47,491 nt of DNA from Syntrophomonadaceae bacterium (GTDB lineage: Bacteria > Bacillota > Syntrophomonadia > Syntrophomonadales > DTU052). The translations under genes and the position numbers were made by a program. This document shows, one piece after another, positions 34,466 through 43,007 of the stretch. Below the pieces are notes generated by a model. It saw only the letters and a list, made by a program, of their open reading frames with translations, was not told where the DNA came from and made no database searches. The DNA is taken from positions 1 through 47,491 of the forward strand of contig JAAYDA010000045.1 of NCBI GenBank assembly GCA_012729505.1. The letters run 5' to 3'. Numbering within the stretch: position 1 is the stretch's first letter; every line of letters starts with the position of its first letter.

Positions 34466-35137
34466 ATGCGCTGGCGGGTACAATATAAAAAAGGCCCCGT
34501 TATCAGGTTCTTGTCTCATCTGGACATGGTTAGATTATGGGAACGGACTTTGAGAAGGAGCGGAGTAACAATTGAGCTTTCCCGGGGGTTTAATCCCCAC
34601 CTGAAACTGTCTTTAGGGACGGTTCTTCCCGTAGGCCTTTGGGGTAAAAGAGAATATCTGGATTTAGAGTTGGATGGTGATTGGACCATCGATAGATTTC
34701 GATCTCACGTAAGTCAAGTCCTGCCACCCGGTATCGAGATTGGCAATTTGCGGGACATACCTCCGAAAACGCCTGCTTTGATGGCGGCCATAAATGCTTC
34801 CGTTTATCGTATAGCTATACCCAAAGCATGGACTGAGGCGGCTTTTGGAACTGTTGATGGTTTAAAGCAGGCATCGGAAATAATTATTGTTCGCTCTAAA
34901 GATAAGAAAAAAACGGATATCAGGCCAGGAATAATTGAATTGAATCTAATCGAGGACCGGCTAGGCTCGGAGCTGGAAGCCGTTGTAGTTGTAGGCGGTC
35001 CGCAAGCGGTTCGGTTTCCGGAATTGGTTATGGCTTTAGCTGATTTCGGGTTGCCGGAAGAGGCCATGACTGATTATTGGAGAGAAGCCAATTATATTCG
35101 GGACGGCGGAACATTTCGCAGTCCACTTGAAGACTAA
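34466..35137 (+). CDS. DUF2344 / TIGR03936 radical-SAM-linked protein
   Basis: 223 aa, ATG directly after the radical SAM stop. The MRWRVQYKKGPVIRFLSHLDMVRLWERTLRRSG opening and GFNPHLKLSLG are typical of the DUF2344 family. Function unknown; in other genomes it is fused to or adjacent to the partner radical SAM enzyme, suggesting a substrate-binding or RNA-binding role. Position before RNase G and ribosomal protein L21 hints at RNA or ribosome modification, which is inference. Confidence 0.85.
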   Translation: MRWRVQYKKGPVIRFLSHLDMVRLWERTLRRSGVTIELSRGFNPHLKLSLGTVLPVGLWGKREYLDLELDGDWTIDRFRSHVSQVLPPGIEIGNLRDIPPKTPALMAAINASVYRIAIPKAWTEAAFGTVDGLKQASEIIIVRSKDKKKTDIRPGIIELNLIEDRLGSELEAVVVVGGPQAVRFPELVMALADFGLPEEAMTDYWREANYIRDGGTFRSPLED

Positions 35138-35151
35138 TTGAGGTTGAGTTA

Positions 35152-36579
35152 ATGCAAAGACAGTTGATTATTGAAAGTTATCCATGGGAAACTCGCTTGG
35201 CCATTCTGGAAGAGGGTCGCCTGGTAGAGCTTCACTATGAAGAAAAGGAAGACCGGGTTGGGAACATATATAAGGCGCGGGTGAAAAATGTTATTCCCGG
35301 CCTGGCCTGCGCATTTGTGGATCTGGGCTATGAAAAGAATGCCTTTCTCTACAAGGGTGATATGCGGGGAGTTCAAGCCCATATACCAATTCAGGATGTG
35401 CTTAGAAGGGATAATGAGATTCTGGTTCAGGTTAAAAAAGAGGAAATTCCCGGTAAGGGTGCCCGGGTTACTACTCATCTTACTTTACCTGGACATTATC
35501 TGGTCTTATTACCCTTCCAGAATGATGTAAGCATTTCTCGTAAGATTAAAGACACTGAGGTAAGGGAAGAGCTCAGGAGTTATCTCCGTAGCATTAAACC
35601 CCGGAATATTGGGCTGATTTTAAGAACGGCTGGTGCTATGGCTTCATTGCAGGATTTGGCCGTGGAACTGGATAGCCTGAATGCCCTATGGCACCAAATC
35701 ACTGACTTGAATCAGATGATGTCCGCACCTGCACTGATATATAAGGATTTAGACGTGATCCATAAGGTGCTGCGGGATTATATTGATGGAAGCACTTCCG
35801 GGATTGTAGTCAATGCCCCCCGGCTGGCTGAAGAGATCCAAGAGATAGTCAGTGAAGACGGAGCTGCCAAAGGAATTAAGATCAAGTTAGAAGAGGCCCC
35901 CATGGAAAAGCTTGGTTTAGAGCAGGAAATATCAAGGTTAACTAAGCCCCGGGTATGGTTAAAAAGCGGAGGGTTCTTAGTAATTGAGGAAACTGAAGCT
36001 ATGACCGTAATTGACGTGAATAGCGGCAAATACACGGGAAAAAAGGAGCTAAATGAAACGATTCTGAAGACGAATCTGGAAGCGGCTCATGAAATCCCTC
36101 GTCAATTGCGCTTGCGGGGAATCGGAGGCATAATTCTGGTTGATTTCATTGACATGAAGGATAAGAGTGAAGGTGATGAAGTCTTAAAAGTGCTGGGTTA
36201 TGAGTTGAATAAAGACAAGGTACATAGCCGGGTTCTGGGCTTAACCAGGTTGGGCTTAGTGGAGATGACCCGGAAAAAGACCAGGGCAAGTCTGGGTACT
36301 TTGCTGGCTGATGAATGCATGGCTTGCGGAGGGCGGGGACGGACCCCGCAAGTTAAGGAAACCAGCCATAAGATTATGCGGACACTTTATAATCTGGGTG
36401 ATCGCAATATGAAAAAGATCATAGTTCAAGTTAAGCCGGAGGTTTTAAACTACCTTGAAAATGAAAAGAAGCACCTAGGTTTAATAAAGGATCATTTGGG
36501 GAAAGAAGTTATTTTTAAATCCAATCCTGCCCTGACAGAAGCTTTCGCTATCGTTTCTGACCAGCCCCAATCCCGCTAG
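35152..36579 (+). CDS. rng: Ribonuclease G (Rne/Rng family)
   Basis: 475 aa, ATG with TTGAGGTTGAG upstream. An endoribonuclease of the RNase E/G catalytic type, cutting single-stranded AU-rich RNA and rRNA precursors. S1-type RNA-binding domain near 35-120. The catalytic metal residues are Asp288 (VIDVNSGK) and Asp331 (DFIDM), 43 residues apart as in E. coli RNase E. The zinc-link cysteines C389 and C392 (CMAC) follow. It lacks the long C-terminal scaffold of RNase E, hence RNase G-like length. Confidence 0.93.
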   Translation: MQRQLIIESYPWETRLAILEEGRLVELHYEEKEDRVGNIYKARVKNVIPGLACAFVDLGYEKNAFLYKGDMRGVQAHIPIQDVLRRDNEILVQVKKEEIPGKGARVTTHLTLPGHYLVLLPFQNDVSISRKIKDTEVREELRSYLRSIKPRNIGLILRTAGAMASLQDLAVELDSLNALWHQITDLNQMMSAPALIYKDLDVIHKVLRDYIDGSTSGIVVNAPRLAEEIQEIVSEDGAAKGIKIKLEEAPMEKLGLEQEISRLTKPRVWLKSGGFLVIEETEAMTVIDVNSGKYTGKKELNETILKTNLEAAHEIPRQLRLRGIGGIILVDFIDMKDKSEGDEVLKVLGYELNKDKVHSRVLGLTRLGLVEMTRKKTRASLGTLLADECMACGGRGRTPQVKETSHKIMRTLYNLGDRNMKKIIVQVKPEVLNYLENEKKHLGLIKDHLGKEVIFKSNPALTEAFAIVSDQPQSR

Positions 36580-36721
36580 TTTCAATTCCCGGGCCTGTCA
36601 CAGGGTCATTTCAACCCACGTCTTGAAAGACGGTAAGCTTTTCTTGATGAAAGTATCTCACATAATGTGCGTATTATTAGTCAAATGAGGATGTCTTTAC
36701 CATAAATCAGGAGGGATTGAA

Positions 36722-38992
36722 ATGAATCATCAGACAAGTTCCGGCCACGATTTGGGAGCGGCCCAGTCTCTGAGTCTTAAAATTTTGGCAATGGTATTGG
36801 TTATGGTTGCGCTCCTATTATATATTGGATCGGGGGAGGCGGCCGGAAATGTTAATGCCGATGGGGTCTCATACCAGATACAAGGGAATGAGCTTACATT
36901 ATCCTGGGCTGAAAAACCTACCGATGGCTATTCTGTTTCAATCATTGCCCTGGAGGCTCAACAGGGAACACTGACTGTTTCATATTCTCTGCAGTCACCC
37001 GGGGATGAGGATGTGGTTACCCAGGCTTTGACTTATCCCCAGGCCAAGGCAAAAATCCCGGAGGAGCTGATTTACAGCAAGGTCAAGCTGGTTCGTATCG
37101 GCCCTGCTCCCGATAAAGATTCTTCACCGACAGTGATTAATTGGAGCCCGAAAAAATTGCCTGTGGTGGGAAATCTGGAAAATCTCAACAAGCTCTTGTC
37201 TGAGGTGAAAGATGCAGGACGGTTTATTCTTGAGGATTATGACTCTTCTGTGAGATTGAATATGAACTCCGCAATGCCCGCAGCCCAGGAAAAGGCTATG
37301 GACCAAGCAGCGATTACCGGCTATTCCGGCACCAATGTTCAGGTGGCCGGGGTGGATGAGGCTGATTTAGTTAAAACAGACGGGGAATTTATATACCAGG
37401 TGAATAATCAAAGAGTTTATATTATCAAGGCCTATCCTGCTGCAAGTATGAAGACGGTGGGAAGCATAAAGTTTGATTCTGCCAACTTTTCTCCCCAGGA
37501 GTTGTATGTGGATGGAGACAGATTGATTGTTATCGGCAGCACTCCTGGCTTCCAGTATCTGAATCGTCCCATGACTGCCGAAAAAAGTATAGCTCCGGGT
37601 CCGGCTTATTATCAGTCTGTGGTAAGGGCTATAGTCTATGATATAACTGATCGGACCAAAGCGAAAAAGCTCCGGGAGATTGAGCTGGAAGGACAGTATC
37701 TGTCCTCGCGGAAAATTGGTGATAACCTTTATCTGATGGCGAATAAATGGATTTATCAGTATGAATCCGGTCCTCCGGATATTCGACCCTATTATCGCGA
37801 TTCAGCAGTGAAAAAAGAAGCGATACCGGTGGATTATTCAAAAATCCATTACTTCCCTGAATGTATTCAAGCCAATTATCTTTTAGTGGCGGGGATAAAC
37901 CTGACCAATGATAAGCCGGCCCAGATTTCCACTTATCTGGGTGCCGGGGAAAATGTATATTGTTCTCAAAATAATCTTTATGTCGCGGTGGGGCAGAGGC
38001 AATACGGCATCTTGCCTTTGATGGCAGACAGTGTTTCCGCTAATACAAATTCCTTCACCAAGGTGTACCGCTTCACTTTGGATGATAGCCAAGTGTTGTT
38101 TAACGGTCAGGGAGAGGTTCCCGGCAACATACTCAATCAGTTTTCAATGGATGAACATGCGGGGTTTTTCCGTATTGCCACTACTTCCGGGGATATGTGG
38201 CGTACTGATGAAGGAATATCAAAAAATAACGTGTATGTATTGAATGATTCTATGGAAATAGCCGGGCAACTGGAGAACATAGCCCCGGGGGAAAGAATCT
38301 ATTCCACTCGTTTTTTGGGAGATCGGTTATACATGGTGACCTTCAGAGATGTTGACCCTCTGTTTGTGATTGATCTGAAAGATCCTGCCAAACTTGCTGT
38401 TCTGGGGGCATTGAAAATACCAGGCTACAGTGATTACCTGCATCCTTATGACGAAAATCACATAATTGGTTTTGGCAAGGATACGGTGGAAATCAAGAAC
38501 GAAAACGGTTCGATGGCTTACTATCAAGGTATGAAAATTGCGTTGTTTGATGTAACTAATGTGGCGAAGCCGGTGGAGATGTTCAAGGAGACTATAGGTG
38601 ACCGGGGCACGGAATCTCCGTTATTGAGCAATCATAAAGCTCTCCTGTTTTCCCGGCAAAAAAATCTGCTGGCATTTCCGGTGACGGTGATGACAGTGCC
38701 GGATAATCAAAAGCTCAATAAAGGGTTCCCGGCTTATGGACAATTTGAATTTCAGGGGGCTTATGTTTACAGCCTTGATCTTAAAAAGGGCTTTCAATTG
38801 AAGGCCAGGATTACTCACCTGACTGACGAAGATTATTTGAAAGCTGGCAGATCATGGTATAACAGTGATTACGATGTCCAGCGAGTCTTATACATAAACA
38901 ATTCTCTTTACACCCTTTCCCAGGGGAAGATAAAAGCTCATGATTTGTCATCATATAAACAGATCGGAGAGCTTTCTCTGGGCACGAAATAA
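36722..38992 (+). CDS. Secreted beta-propeller domain protein (PF09826-like)
   Basis: 756 aa, ATG with CAGGAGGGA upstream. An N-terminal hydrophobic stretch (about 20-40, ending GSGEAAG) acts as a signal peptide or anchor. A small N-terminal domain (about 45-140) resembles protease-inhibitor-like folds. The large remainder begins with the family signature YSGTNVQVAGVDEADLVKTDG and is rich in beta-blade repeats (VYDITDRTKAKKLREIELEGQYLSSR..). It belongs to the uncharacterised secreted C-terminal beta-propeller family; ligand unknown. It lies alone between rng and rplU. Confidence 0.85.
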   Translation: MNHQTSSGHDLGAAQSLSLKILAMVLVMVALLLYIGSGEAAGNVNADGVSYQIQGNELTLSWAEKPTDGYSVSIIALEAQQGTLTVSYSLQSPGDEDVVTQALTYPQAKAKIPEELIYSKVKLVRIGPAPDKDSSPTVINWSPKKLPVVGNLENLNKLLSEVKDAGRFILEDYDSSVRLNMNSAMPAAQEKAMDQAAITGYSGTNVQVAGVDEADLVKTDGEFIYQVNNQRVYIIKAYPAASMKTVGSIKFDSANFSPQELYVDGDRLIVIGSTPGFQYLNRPMTAEKSIAPGPAYYQSVVRAIVYDITDRTKAKKLREIELEGQYLSSRKIGDNLYLMANKWIYQYESGPPDIRPYYRDSAVKKEAIPVDYSKIHYFPECIQANYLLVAGINLTNDKPAQISTYLGAGENVYCSQNNLYVAVGQRQYGILPLMADSVSANTNSFTKVYRFTLDDSQVLFNGQGEVPGNILNQFSMDEHAGFFRIATTSGDMWRTDEGISKNNVYVLNDSMEIAGQLENIAPGERIYSTRFLGDRLYMVTFRDVDPLFVIDLKDPAKLAVLGALKIPGYSDYLHPYDENHIIGFGKDTVEIKNENGSMAYYQGMKIALFDVTNVAKPVEMFKETIGDRGTESPLLSNHKALLFSRQKNLLAFPVTVMTVPDNQKLNKGFPAYGQFEFQGAYVYSLDLKKGFQLKARITHLTDEDYLKAGRSWYNSDYDVQRVLYINNSLYTLSQGKIKAHDLSSYKQIGELSLGTK

Positions 38993-39040
38993 AACGGCGC
39001 CAATTTGGCAGAAGATTTGGGCGGCCTTTGGGGCATATGC

Positions 39041-39171
39041 TTGACGGCGGGGACTGGATATGGTAGCCTTTTTTTGTCGGTTGCTCATTTCCTGCAACCG
39101 CATGGTCCGGGTATTTAAGTGACGTAAGTCCACCTGGGACCAGCGAGTCTCAAAAATGTGGAGGTGTAAAT
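39041..39171 (+). promoter_or_regulatory. rplU promoter and structured leader (L21-leader candidate)
   Basis: TTGACG (39041-39046) and, 17 bp later, TGGTAGCCT (extended -10 type) form a plausible promoter. The ~100-nt leader has a GGTTGC/GCAACC hairpin and a GGTCC/GGGACC stem enclosing a long loop, then the ribosome-binding site GGAGGTG. Firmicute rplU leaders often carry an L21-binding RNA, but I cannot match this one to the published consensus by eye. Confidence 0.4.
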
Positions 39172-39483
39172 TTGTACGCGGTTATAAAATCAGGTGGTAA
39201 ACAGTATCGAGTTCAAGAGGGTGAAGTAATCAGACTTGAAAAGCTTGGGGCAGAGGTTGGTGAAACGGTTGAGTTTGACCAGGTATTAGCCGTCAAGAAT
39301 GAGAGCGGCCTTAAGGTTGGCAATCCGTTTTTGGCCGAAGTCAAAGTCCAGGGCCGGGTCTTGGCTCAGGACAAGGCTAAAAAAATCATAGTATTCAAGT
39401 ATAAGGCAAAAAAGAACTACCGCAAAAAGCAGGGCCATCGTCAACCATATACCAGTGTTCGTATTGAAAAAATTATAGTATAA
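39172..39483 (+). CDS. rplU: Ribosomal protein L21
   Basis: 103 aa, TTG start behind GTGGAGGTG. The [24 protein letters not shown] opening and the C-terminal [22 protein letters not shown] are diagnostic. L21 binds 23S rRNA in the large subunit. First gene of the rplU-prp-rpmA operon. Confidence 0.98.
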   Translation: MYAVIKSGGKQYRVQEGEVIRLEKLGAEVGETVEFDQVLAVKNESGLKVGNPFLAEVKVQGRVLAQDKAKKIIVFKYKAKKNYRKKQGHRQPYTSVRIEKIIV

Positions 39484-39486
39484 GCC

Positions 39487-39819
39487 ATGGTCAAGGTGGA
39501 AATCGTTAAAGATTGCCGTGATGAGGTAAGATCGTTCCGGCTGGAAGGACACACCGGATATGAAGACCACGGGAAGGATATCGTTTGTGCAGGGGTATCG
39601 GCAATAGTACAGGCGGCTCTGGTTGGGTTGCTCAATTATTTGGAGCAAAGACCCCTTTATGAGAAGGAATCAGGATTTTTGAGTTGTTCTCTGGCCCAGG
39701 GACTAAATGCTGAGGATGCCTTCAAGGCGCAAATAATATTGGGAACCATGGAAATGGGCCTCAGAGAGATTGAATATATGTACCAAGATTATATTGAACT
39801 GAAGATCAGGAGGTGTTAA
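39487..39819 (+). CDS. prp: Ribosomal-processing cysteine protease Prp (YsxB)
   Basis: 110 aa, ATG three bases after the rplU stop. In Firmicutes Prp removes the N-terminal extension of L27. The catalytic residues His22 (GHTGY) and Cys34 ([11 protein letters not shown]) are present. Length fits. It sits between rplU and rpmA as in Bacillus and Staphylococcus, and its presumed substrate site is in the next gene. Confidence 0.94.
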   Translation: MVKVEIVKDCRDEVRSFRLEGHTGYEDHGKDIVCAGVSAIVQAALVGLLNYLEQRPLYEKESGFLSCSLAQGLNAEDAFKAQIILGTMEMGLREIEYMYQDYIELKIRRC

Positions 39820-39821
39820 TT

Positions 39822-40115
39822 GTGTTTGGAATAGATCTGCAGCTTTTTGCCCATAAAAAAGGTGTGGGAAGCTCGCGAAATGGCCGTGACAGTCAATCGA
39901 AACGATTGGGTGTCAAGAAATTCGATGGTCAGCTGGTTTCCGCCGGCAACATCATCGTTCGGCAAAGAGGAACTAAAGTTCATCCGGGAAACAATGTTGG
40001 AATCGGGGGAGATGACACCCTTTTCGCTACAGTTGATGGGCTGGTTAAATTTGAGCGCAAGGGCAGAGACAAGAAGCAAGTCAGTGTATATCCTGTTTCC
40101 GATGCAGTCATGTAA
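39822..40115 (+). CDS. rpmA: Ribosomal protein L27 with Prp-cleavable N-terminus
   Basis: GTG at 39822 follows AGGAGGTG and gives 97 aa. The N-terminal MFGIDLQLF precedes [23 protein letters not shown], the conserved L27 core. The LQLF-A junction matches the Firmicute L27 cleavage site (between Phe and Ala) used by Prp. L27 sits at the peptidyl transferase centre, so the extension must be removed. A terminator-like hairpin follows. Confidence 0.97.
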   Translation: MFGIDLQLFAHKKGVGSSRNGRDSQSKRLGVKKFDGQLVSAGNIIVRQRGTKVHPGNNVGIGGDDTLFATVDGLVKFERKGRDKKQVSVYPVSDAVM

Positions 40116-40149
40116 GACTTTTTGCATTCTGACATAAACACCGAAAAAC

Positions 40150-40189
40150 AGCGCATAGACGGTATTTTCTGTCTGTGCGCTTTAACTTT
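40150..40189 (+). terminator. Terminator after rpmA
   Basis: AGCGCATAGAC (40150-40160) pairs with GTCTGTGCGCT (40171-40181) with one mismatch, then TTAACTTT. Confidence 0.6.
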
Positions 40190-40254
40190 CCAATATAGCC
40201 GTCGGCTGTGGTGCTTCTGTCGCGAGGGCCGTTAATGGTAAGTAATAGACTGCA

Positions 40255-40788
40255 CTATGTAACCCGGCTGCCTTCGACAGTGACTGTGCCGCCGTTGATG
40301 GTGATAGTGCCGCTGGCGCGGAAGTTGCCGCCGCCTATGCCTGTGCTGCAAGCGCCGCCAATAGCAGTAAGTACATCGGTTGTGCTTGCTGCTGTGATGG
40401 TCAGTCCCGCACCGAACGGAACCCCCACCGCCGCGCCGTAGTCCTTCGTATTGCTGGTCTGCCCGCTGGTGAGGGTGTTTTCACCCACCAGGGTCAGGTT
40501 GTTGCCTAATCCGGTGAAGTGCAACGGGGAATAGCCTTTTTTGTTGCTATCGTCGCAGTCCACGTGGTTGTCGGCTGTTTTGATGTTCAGGTTTTCGATG
40601 GTGATGTTGTTGTTTGTCCCGAACACAAAGGCCACATTTTGGATTTCTGCGCCGTTGCTCTTAAGAGTAATGGTTTTATTGCTGCCCATGGCAAAGGTGT
40701 AAGCCTTGTTGTCCTCAGGGGCGTTAAAGCTGGACAGGTCAATGACCTCACATACTGAAAGCAGCAGGGATAATACTTTCCTTTTCAT
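40255..40788 (-). pseudogene. Truncated cell-surface protein remnant (carbohydrate-binding/beta-helix type)
   Basis: Reverse-strand frame; ATG at 40788-40786 with AAGGAGG 12 bases upstream gives 177 aa. MKRKVLSLLLSV looks like the start of a signal peptide but breaks off after about 12 residues and joins CEVIDLSSFNAP without a hydrophobic core or cleavage site. The rest is Asn/Gly/Thr-rich (NNITIENLNIK, TGIGGGNFRASGTITINGGTVT), typical of large clostridial surface proteins with repeated GG-x-IT-INGGT units. It stops right after the first such unit, where intact proteins carry many more. Internal deletion plus C-terminal truncation is the simplest reading. A short intact protein is possible. 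Confidence 0.55.
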
Positions 40789-41243
40789 TCTATGAACAAA
40801 CCTCCTTAATGCTTCCCCATTTCCCCTTAAATAAGGTTCGCCCAGGGTCATCCTCAAAAGCTCGTTGCAGGCCAGCCTACCACAGCCAGGACGTTTTTGT
40901 GCCAGAGAATAAAACCGCCGTCTGTGGCCGGATGTCCGGATTCTGTAAAAACTCAAAACGTATCGTGATAAATATGATAGTATCATGACATTTTCATTTT
41001 GTAGTGTGACCATTTGTCACTATTTATTAATTATATGGGAGTCTTACGGTCCAAGGCGTTTATTAACTTAAAAATGAGGCAGAACGGCGCAGAGAGTCGA
41101 TTTTATCTGGACGCACCGGGAGATTCCGGGTAAAATGGATTCATGCTACATTATGCAGCCTGTTGGTAGTACATCCCGACAAATCTCAAATATCCGCATT
41201 TGCCCACCATTGGTTCGGGGGGGTATTTTTACTGGAGGGTACT
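40789..41243. other. Divergent intergenic region with short palindromes
   Basis: No gene is supported in these 455 bp. ATGATA-g-TATCAT (40974-40986) and GTGAC-n5-GTCAC (41006-41020) are short perfect palindromes 20 bp apart in an AT-rich stretch, of operator size. Both lie between the surface-protein remnant and the Spo0B-like gene. I see no convincing promoter boxes for either direction, and no Spo0A box (TTGTCGAA). Confidence 0.45.
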
Positions 41244-41699
41244 ATGGATTATCAAAGAGCGGTCCTGCTCCTGCGTCATCAGCGGCATGATTATGCTAAC
41301 CATTTACAGGTCATCAAAGGATATTTGGAAATAAATATGCCTGAAAAGGCCTTGGAATACTTGAACGGCGCTTCCCGGGAGCTTCAGGAGGTGAGCAGCT
41401 GGTTTAACTCATTGCCTGAAGAAGCAGCAGTCTTGCTGACGGAAATGCAAATATGGGCTCATCAACAGGGTATATTGTTAACCATAGGAAAAAATGAGAT
41501 TGACAACGGAAGGCCAGTGGCAGAGACGATTATGGCTGCTTGGGAGGCGCTTCGGAATTTGAAGGTGCCCGATTCATTGCCGGAAGAGAAGTTTGAAGTG
41601 GTTCTGCATCTGGTTACATTTCCGGATGGAAATGCTTGTATAATAGAGTGGCCGGATGTATTGGGACAGGGACGGCGTGAGATAGTAATCAAGAGGTGA
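41244..41699 (+). CDS. spo0B: Spo0B-like sporulation phosphotransferase
   Basis: ATG at 41244 after GGAGGGT gives 151 aa; the frame opens earlier (41163) without a ribosome-binding site. The N-terminal helical hairpin RHQRHDYANHLQVIKGYLEI is the Spo0B/SPOB_a helix with the phosphorylatable His15 (HD). The C-terminal part (about 65-151) is short and lacks ATP-binding boxes, like Spo0B and unlike sensor kinases. In Bacillus Spo0B passes phosphate from Spo0F to Spo0A. The spo0B-obg order, five bases apart, is the same as in Bacillus. Confidence 0.75.
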   Translation: MDYQRAVLLLRHQRHDYANHLQVIKGYLEINMPEKALEYLNGASRELQEVSSWFNSLPEEAAVLLTEMQIWAHQQGILLTIGKNEIDNGRPVAETIMAAWEALRNLKVPDSLPEEKFEVVLHLVTFPDGNACIIEWPDVLGQGRREIVIKR

Positions 41700-41703
41700 T
41701 TGG

Positions 41704-42966
41704 GTGTTTATAGATCAGGCTAGAATTTTTGTAAAGGGCGGAGATGGCGGGAACGGTGTGGTGGCATTTCGCCGGGAGAAATATGTGCCTGAGGGGGGGC
41801 CGGCTGGGGGAGACGGTGGCCGGGGCGGTAACGTAATTTTTCAAACGGATGAAGGATTGCGCACTCTGATGGATTTTAAATATCGTCGGCACTACAAAGC
41901 GGAACGGGGTACCCATGGTCAGGGGAAGAATATGCATGGAGCCGGGGCCGATGATTTGGTGGTAAAGGTTCCGGTGGGAACAATAATAAAAGACGCTGAT
42001 TCGGGAGAGGTTCTTGTTGACCTGAACGCACCTGGGCAGACTTTCGTTGCGGCCCGGGGTGGACGCGGTGGTCGTGGCAATGCCCGCTTCTCCAGTTCTA
42101 CTCATAGAGCTCCTTCTTTTGCTGAAAACGGAGAACCGGGGAAGGAAGCCTGGTTGATGCTGGAACTAAAGCTTTTGGCGGATGTTGGACTGGTGGGATT
42201 TCCTAATGCGGGCAAATCAACGCTGATTTCCAAGATTTCCGCTGCCCAACCGAAAATTGCGGATTATCCCTTTACCACTCTGGTTCCTAATTTGGGAGTT
42301 GTGAAAATGGCCCCTGGGGAGACTTTTGTAGTGGCCGATATCCCGGGACTGATTCCCGGGGCTCATAAGGGTGCCGGTCTGGGCCATGAATTTCTTCGCC
42401 ATATTGAGAGAACCCGAATGCTTATTATTATTCTGGACTGTTCAGGATTGGAGGAGAGAGAGCCGCTATCGGACTATGAGTCACTTCTTCATGAGCTGAG
42501 TTTATATCGGAAAGATTTGCTGGAAAGACCCCGAATCATTGCCGCTAACAAAATGGATGCGCCCCAAGCTGCAGAAAGGCTTGAATCACTGCGCAGAAGC
42601 CTGCCGGATCTTGAAATTTTTCCAATTTCGGCCTTGACCGGTCAAGGAACAAAAGAGCTTATAAATCGGGTCTGCCAAATTATTTCTGCAATCCCTGAGA
42701 CGAAGGTATTTACAGATGAGGTGACAGTAACCCGTTTTAAAGAAGAAGTTCCTTTTTCCATTGCCAAAGATGGTGAAGATTTTGTTATAAGCGGCGAGCG
42801 CATCGAAAAATTGGTGGCGATGACTGACTTTGATAATGATGAGGCCTTGCCAAGATTTCAGCAGATCATTGAAAAAATGGGACTAAACAAAGCTCTGCGA
42901 GAAAAAGGAGTTCAGAATGGGGATATAGTCCGTATTCGTGATCTGGAGTTTGAGTATCAGGAATGA
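41704..42966 (+). CDS. obg: GTPase Obg
   Basis: 420 aa, GTG start closely after the preceding gene (AAGAGGTGATTGG). Obg is an essential GTPase in 50S maturation and stress/sporulation signalling. The Gly-rich Obg fold (1-158, GGDGGNG, GGDGGRGG), G domain with GFPNAGKS (165-172), DIPGLIPGAHKGAGLG and NKMD, and a C-terminal OCT domain (ERIEKLVAMTDFDNDEALPRFQ) are complete. The OCT domain is characteristic of Gram-positive Obg proteins. Confidence 0.97.
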   Translation: MFIDQARIFVKGGDGGNGVVAFRREKYVPEGGPAGGDGGRGGNVIFQTDEGLRTLMDFKYRRHYKAERGTHGQGKNMHGAGADDLVVKVPVGTIIKDADSGEVLVDLNAPGQTFVAARGGRGGRGNARFSSSTHRAPSFAENGEPGKEAWLMLELKLLADVGLVGFPNAGKSTLISKISAAQPKIADYPFTTLVPNLGVVKMAPGETFVVADIPGLIPGAHKGAGLGHEFLRHIERTRMLIIILDCSGLEEREPLSDYESLLHELSLYRKDLLERPRIIAANKMDAPQAAERLESLRRSLPDLEIFPISALTGQGTKELINRVCQIISAIPETKVFTDEVTVTRFKEEVPFSIAKDGEDFVISGERIEKLVAMTDFDNDEALPRFQQIIEKMGLNKALREKGVQNGDIVRIRDLEFEYQE

Positions 42967-43007
42967 TAAGTGCTGATTAACCGACACTATAGCCAGGGGG
43001 GAGCAGA

